This document shows, piece by piece, positions 33,951 through 35,715 of a DNA stretch of 35,715 nt. Where the stretch lies: positions 145,013 to 180,727 of the forward strand of contig AP024680.1 in NCBI GenBank assembly GCA_025999275.1. Reading direction: 5' to 3'. Each line of letters opens with the position of its first letter. Position 1 is the stretch's first letter. Made by a program: the position numbers and the translations under genes. Source of the stretch: Patescibacteria group bacterium. Lineage in GTDB: Bacteria > Patescibacteriota > Microgenomatia > UBA8517. The notes beneath the pieces were generated by a model that searched no databases, was not told the DNA's origin, and was given only the letters and a program-made list of their open reading frames with translations.

Positions 33951-33994
33951 TTTATCCTTTTTGGTTGATTATTAGCAAACTTCATCTTAACTAT

Positions 33995-34010
33995 GGTTTC
34001 CATGGAAACC
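33995..34010. repeat. 16-bp perfect palindrome between the pil genes and the Fn3 gene
   Basis: GGTTTCCATGGAAACC. It touches the stop codon of the small anchored protein gene and lies about 45 nt upstream of the Fn3 gene. No T-run follows on the minus strand, so it is a poor terminator; an operator or RNA-processing hairpin is equally possible. Confidence 0.6.
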
Positions 34011-34351
34011 TATTCGCTGTAGGTTTCATTGGGGGGAATGGTGGGTAGTATTTCCTCGGTTGTGGGGCTTGGAGTTGGTTTTTGGTCTTGTGATATTTGA
34101 TTGAATTGAGCTTTGGGGTTAGTTATGGTTTCAGGTAATTCCTCTTCGGGAATGTAGTACCTTTCTGTCATCTTTTTTAAAATAGTGTCGTCAAGCTGAG
34201 GAGTGATTGGTTCTATAATTTCTGGCGGGACAACTACTGGTTCTGGTTTAACAAGTGCTTTGTAGATACTGAAAGAAACCCAGGTTACTATGCTGATAGT
34301 AGTTAGGATTAGTGTTGATATTAGGTTTGGTTTTTTCTTGCCTCCCTGCAT
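34010..34351 (-). CDS. Small single-helix anchored protein in the pilN-pilO cluster
   Basis: 113 residues. A basic N-terminus (MQGGKKKP) and one helix (about 10-31) are followed by an acidic, Pro-rich, low-complexity external part (KPEPVVVPPEIIEPITP, later PTPSPTTEEILPTIPP). It sits 5 nt after pilO, the place where pilP is found in type IV pilus operons, but it lacks a lipobox and the PilP beta domain, so it is at most a positional analogue. Function unknown. Confidence 0.65.
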   Translation of the reverse strand: MQGGKKKPNLISTLILTTISIVTWVSFSIYKALVKPEPVVVPPEIIEPITPQLDDTILKKMTERYYIPEEELPETITNPKAQFNQISQDQKPTPSPTTEEILPTIPPNETYSE

Positions 34352-34356
34352 ATTTA

Positions 34357-35061
34357 TTATTTTGTAATAAGATCTTCTTCCTTGTTATTTGGTGTTGTTT
34401 TTTGACTTTGTATGGTGTTTATCGGTTGATAGTATGGCACGTTGATAGTTATGTTTAATTTTAATTCATTTTCTTCTTTAGGTTTAGTAATACTTAATTG
34501 TTCGAAAGTGAGTGGTCTTATAAAATTTTCTAATTTGTTTATGAATTCGTTTAAATTGCTGAATTCTCCAGAAAATGAAGAAGAGAAAGTAATCACATTA
34601 ATTCCCTCTGGAACTTTAAAACTACTATTTTTCTTTTGTTGGGTTTGTCCAATAATTGTAAGATTTTCTGTGTTTATGGATGCTATATTAACATTGTTTA
34701 GGGCTGCTATTCCAGCTAATTCATGTATGAAGCTTTCAGCCTCTGGCTTTAGGGGGATTGCTTTGTCAAGAAGTTTTATCCGATCTTGCTCTTGTTGAAT
34801 GAGTTGTTGAGTTTTTTGTAAATTACTTATTTTTGCATCCATCTTTTGGATTGTTTCCTGCTTGGATTTAATCTCTTTGTTTAAGCTAATAATAGCAATT
34901 GCTGTTGGTTTAATAGCAAATATGCTGAATATCATTATTGCCAATAAACTTAATACTAATTCTATATAGCTTCTTAGATCCTCTCTTTTCTTGTAATATT
35001 CATAATTTTTCCAAAAAATATTTCTGTATCTTTGATAGTTTTCTTTCCAGTTAGTGGCCAT
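34357..35061 (-). CDS. pilO: PilO-like type IV pilus inner-membrane alignment protein
   Basis: 234 residues. A cytoplasmic N-terminus of about 30 residues, one helix (about 32-55), a coiled coil (58-105; KEIKSKQETIQKMDAKISNLQ) and a ferredoxin-like external domain (about 105-210) with PEAESFIHELAGIAALNNVNIASI and FSGEFSNLNEFINKLENFIRPLTFEQL. This layout is that of PilO/GspM proteins, which link the PilM-PilN platform to the rest of the pilus or secretion machine. It lies 2 nt after pilN. Sequence conservation is low, so the call rests on layout and neighbours. Confidence 0.82.
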   Translation of the reverse strand: MATNWKENYQRYRNIFWKNYEYYKKREDLRSYIELVLSLLAIMIFSIFAIKPTAIAIISLNKEIKSKQETIQKMDAKISNLQKTQQLIQQEQDRIKLLDKAIPLKPEAESFIHELAGIAALNNVNIASINTENLTIIGQTQQKKNSSFKVPEGINVITFSSSFSGEFSNLNEFINKLENFIRPLTFEQLSITKPKEENELKLNITINVPYYQPINTIQSQKTTPNNKEEDLITK

Positions 35062-35063
35062 GT

Positions 35064-35633
35064 TTATTTTTTATCAGCGTTGGTTTCGTTTTTAACTTTT
35101 AGATAAATTGTAAAACTTAAAATTGATGCATCTTCTTTTTTGGGTGACAATTGTGCAAGTGTAATTTTTTCAAAACGATTTTCTGACTTTAGATTAACTA
35201 GGAACTGGGCTAATTCTTGATCAGTTGGAGTATTTCCAGCTACAGAGATTTCATCAGGTAAAAAATTTATAGAATAAAGAGTAATCTTGGGTGGCATTTG
35301 TTTTGATATTAGACCTAAAATAGAATAGGTTGATGTTTGAGAAGAAAGAGTAGAAAAAGCAACCAGTCTTTTTTGTAGTTCTCTAAACTTTTTTTCCGTT
35401 TCTTCAAAAGCTCTAATTTGGGCTTCTTTCTGTTTAATTTCATCCGAAAGATCGGCATTTTTAGAATCAAGCCAAAATCGAGAAAGAAAGGCGGCAACCA
35501 CAATAAGTTCTACAACAATAACCATTATGCGGAATGTGGACAAAAACCAAAAAACTATTCTTCCAACGTCGGATTCGGAGAATTTGTCTTTAGGTAGTAA
35601 ATTTATCTGTTTTTGTCTTTTTAGGGCAGCCAT
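35064..35633 (-). CDS. pilN: PilN-like type IV pilus assembly protein
   Basis: 189 residues. The N-terminal cytoplasmic QINLLPKD (9-16) is the PilN motif that binds PilM. One helix (about 25-50), a coiled coil (about 55-92; KNADLSDEIKQKEAQIRAFEE) and a C-terminal alpha/beta domain with ITLYSINFLPDEISVAGNTPTDQELAQFLVNL follow, as in PilN/GspL C-terminal domains. It forms the inner-membrane platform with PilO. It is the first gene after a possible promoter at 35648-35656, so a pilM partner, if present, would be transcribed separately or lie beyond the window. Confidence 0.88.
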   Translation of the reverse strand: MAALKRQKQINLLPKDKFSESDVGRIVFWFLSTFRIMVIVVELIVVAAFLSRFWLDSKNADLSDEIKQKEAQIRAFEETEKKFRELQKRLVAFSTLSSQTSTYSILGLISKQMPPKITLYSINFLPDEISVAGNTPTDQELAQFLVNLKSENRFEKITLAQLSPKKEDASILSFTIYLKVKNETNADKK

Positions 35634-35647
35634 TTTAAACTAAATTA

Positions 35648-35656
35648 ATAATAGCA
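35648..35656 (-). promoter_or_regulatory. Extended -10 promoter candidate for the pilN operon
   Basis: Minus strand: TGCTATTAT (extended TGn plus TATTAT). No good -35 is seen 17 nt further up. It would start transcription about 8 nt before the pilN ATG at 35633. Confidence 0.35.
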
Positions 35657-35715
35657 TAATTTTTTGAGGAGTGGTATCTTGATTTAGATTAAAATTAGAC
35701 TGGAATAGATATGTT

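Noticed and set aside
1-35715. Recoding of TGA as Gly, as in Gracilibacteria and SR1
   Set aside because: Genes end normally at TGA (for example rmuC and the 4-nt ATGA overlaps) and show no in-frame TGA at conserved positions.
1-35715. CRISPR arrays, insertion sequences, integrases or prophage genes
   Set aside because: No regularly spaced repeats, transposase-like proteins, terminal inverted repeats or phage structural genes were seen. The nuclease domain at 17046-19973 resembles Cas4 only because both belong to the Fe-S PD-(D/E)XK group.

Overview
The window looks like a stretch of chromosome from a Candidate Phyla Radiation (Patescibacteria) bacterium, most likely of the Microgenomates type. 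This is inferred from AT-rich DNA, tightly packed genes with 4-nt ATGA overlaps, few Shine-Dalgarno sites, standard stop use (TGA is a true stop, as at the end of rmuC), and a gene mix typical of that group: many GT-C membrane glycosyltransferases, FemAB-like proteins, PilN/PilO, a LytR-CpsA-Psr protein, and secreted proteins with Pro/Thr/Ser-rich linkers. I see no insertion sequence, prophage, CRISPR array or rRNA.

Layout. 1-2563 (+): a membrane-anchored solute-binding protein and a nucleotidyltransferase-fold protein. 2564-6102: stress and housekeeping block with groES-groEL (+), an M23 peptidase (-), tRNA-Cys (-) and hsp20 (-). Both chaperone units carry CIRCE-type operators, so an HrcA regulon is expected although hrcA is not in the window. 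6103-6918 (+): a PEGA/SH3 envelope protein. 6931-15571 (-): one long run from a TrpR/YerC-like regulator and metG through a processive GT2, two GT-C enzymes, a small membrane protein and a GT4 (WecA/MraY-like) enzyme to a UbiA-type phosphoribosyl-polyprenol synthase. Together these look like a pathway that builds lipid-linked sugars and uses them outside the membrane.

15630-23633: a small four-helix membrane protein (-), then rmuC and a UvrD helicase fused to an Fe-S nuclease (+), which form a DNA-end processing pair. Facing them (-) are a PcrA-like helicase and two tandem FemAB-like aminoacyl transferases. 23666-31623: a LytR-CpsA-Psr ligase (+) and four large polytopic sugar transferases, two on each strand, the last being a fusion of two GT-C modules. 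31667-35633 (-): pilN, pilO, a small anchored protein and two secreted proteins.

The most interesting observation is that the two secreted proteins at 31667-33950 have unrelated middles (cohesin-like versus Fn3/Ig-like) but share an N-terminal motif just after the membrane helix, ILVxQ[KR]Qx4KA, and a 28-residue C-terminal tail beginning PxSG[IF]SxPT and ending in a hydrophobic helix with no basic tail. This could be an undescribed surface-sorting signal pair. Other points of note are a GT4 enzyme lacking an expected metal-binding Asp, a possible attenuator with mutually exclusive hairpins upstream of the M23 peptidase, and many very short predicted 5' leaders.
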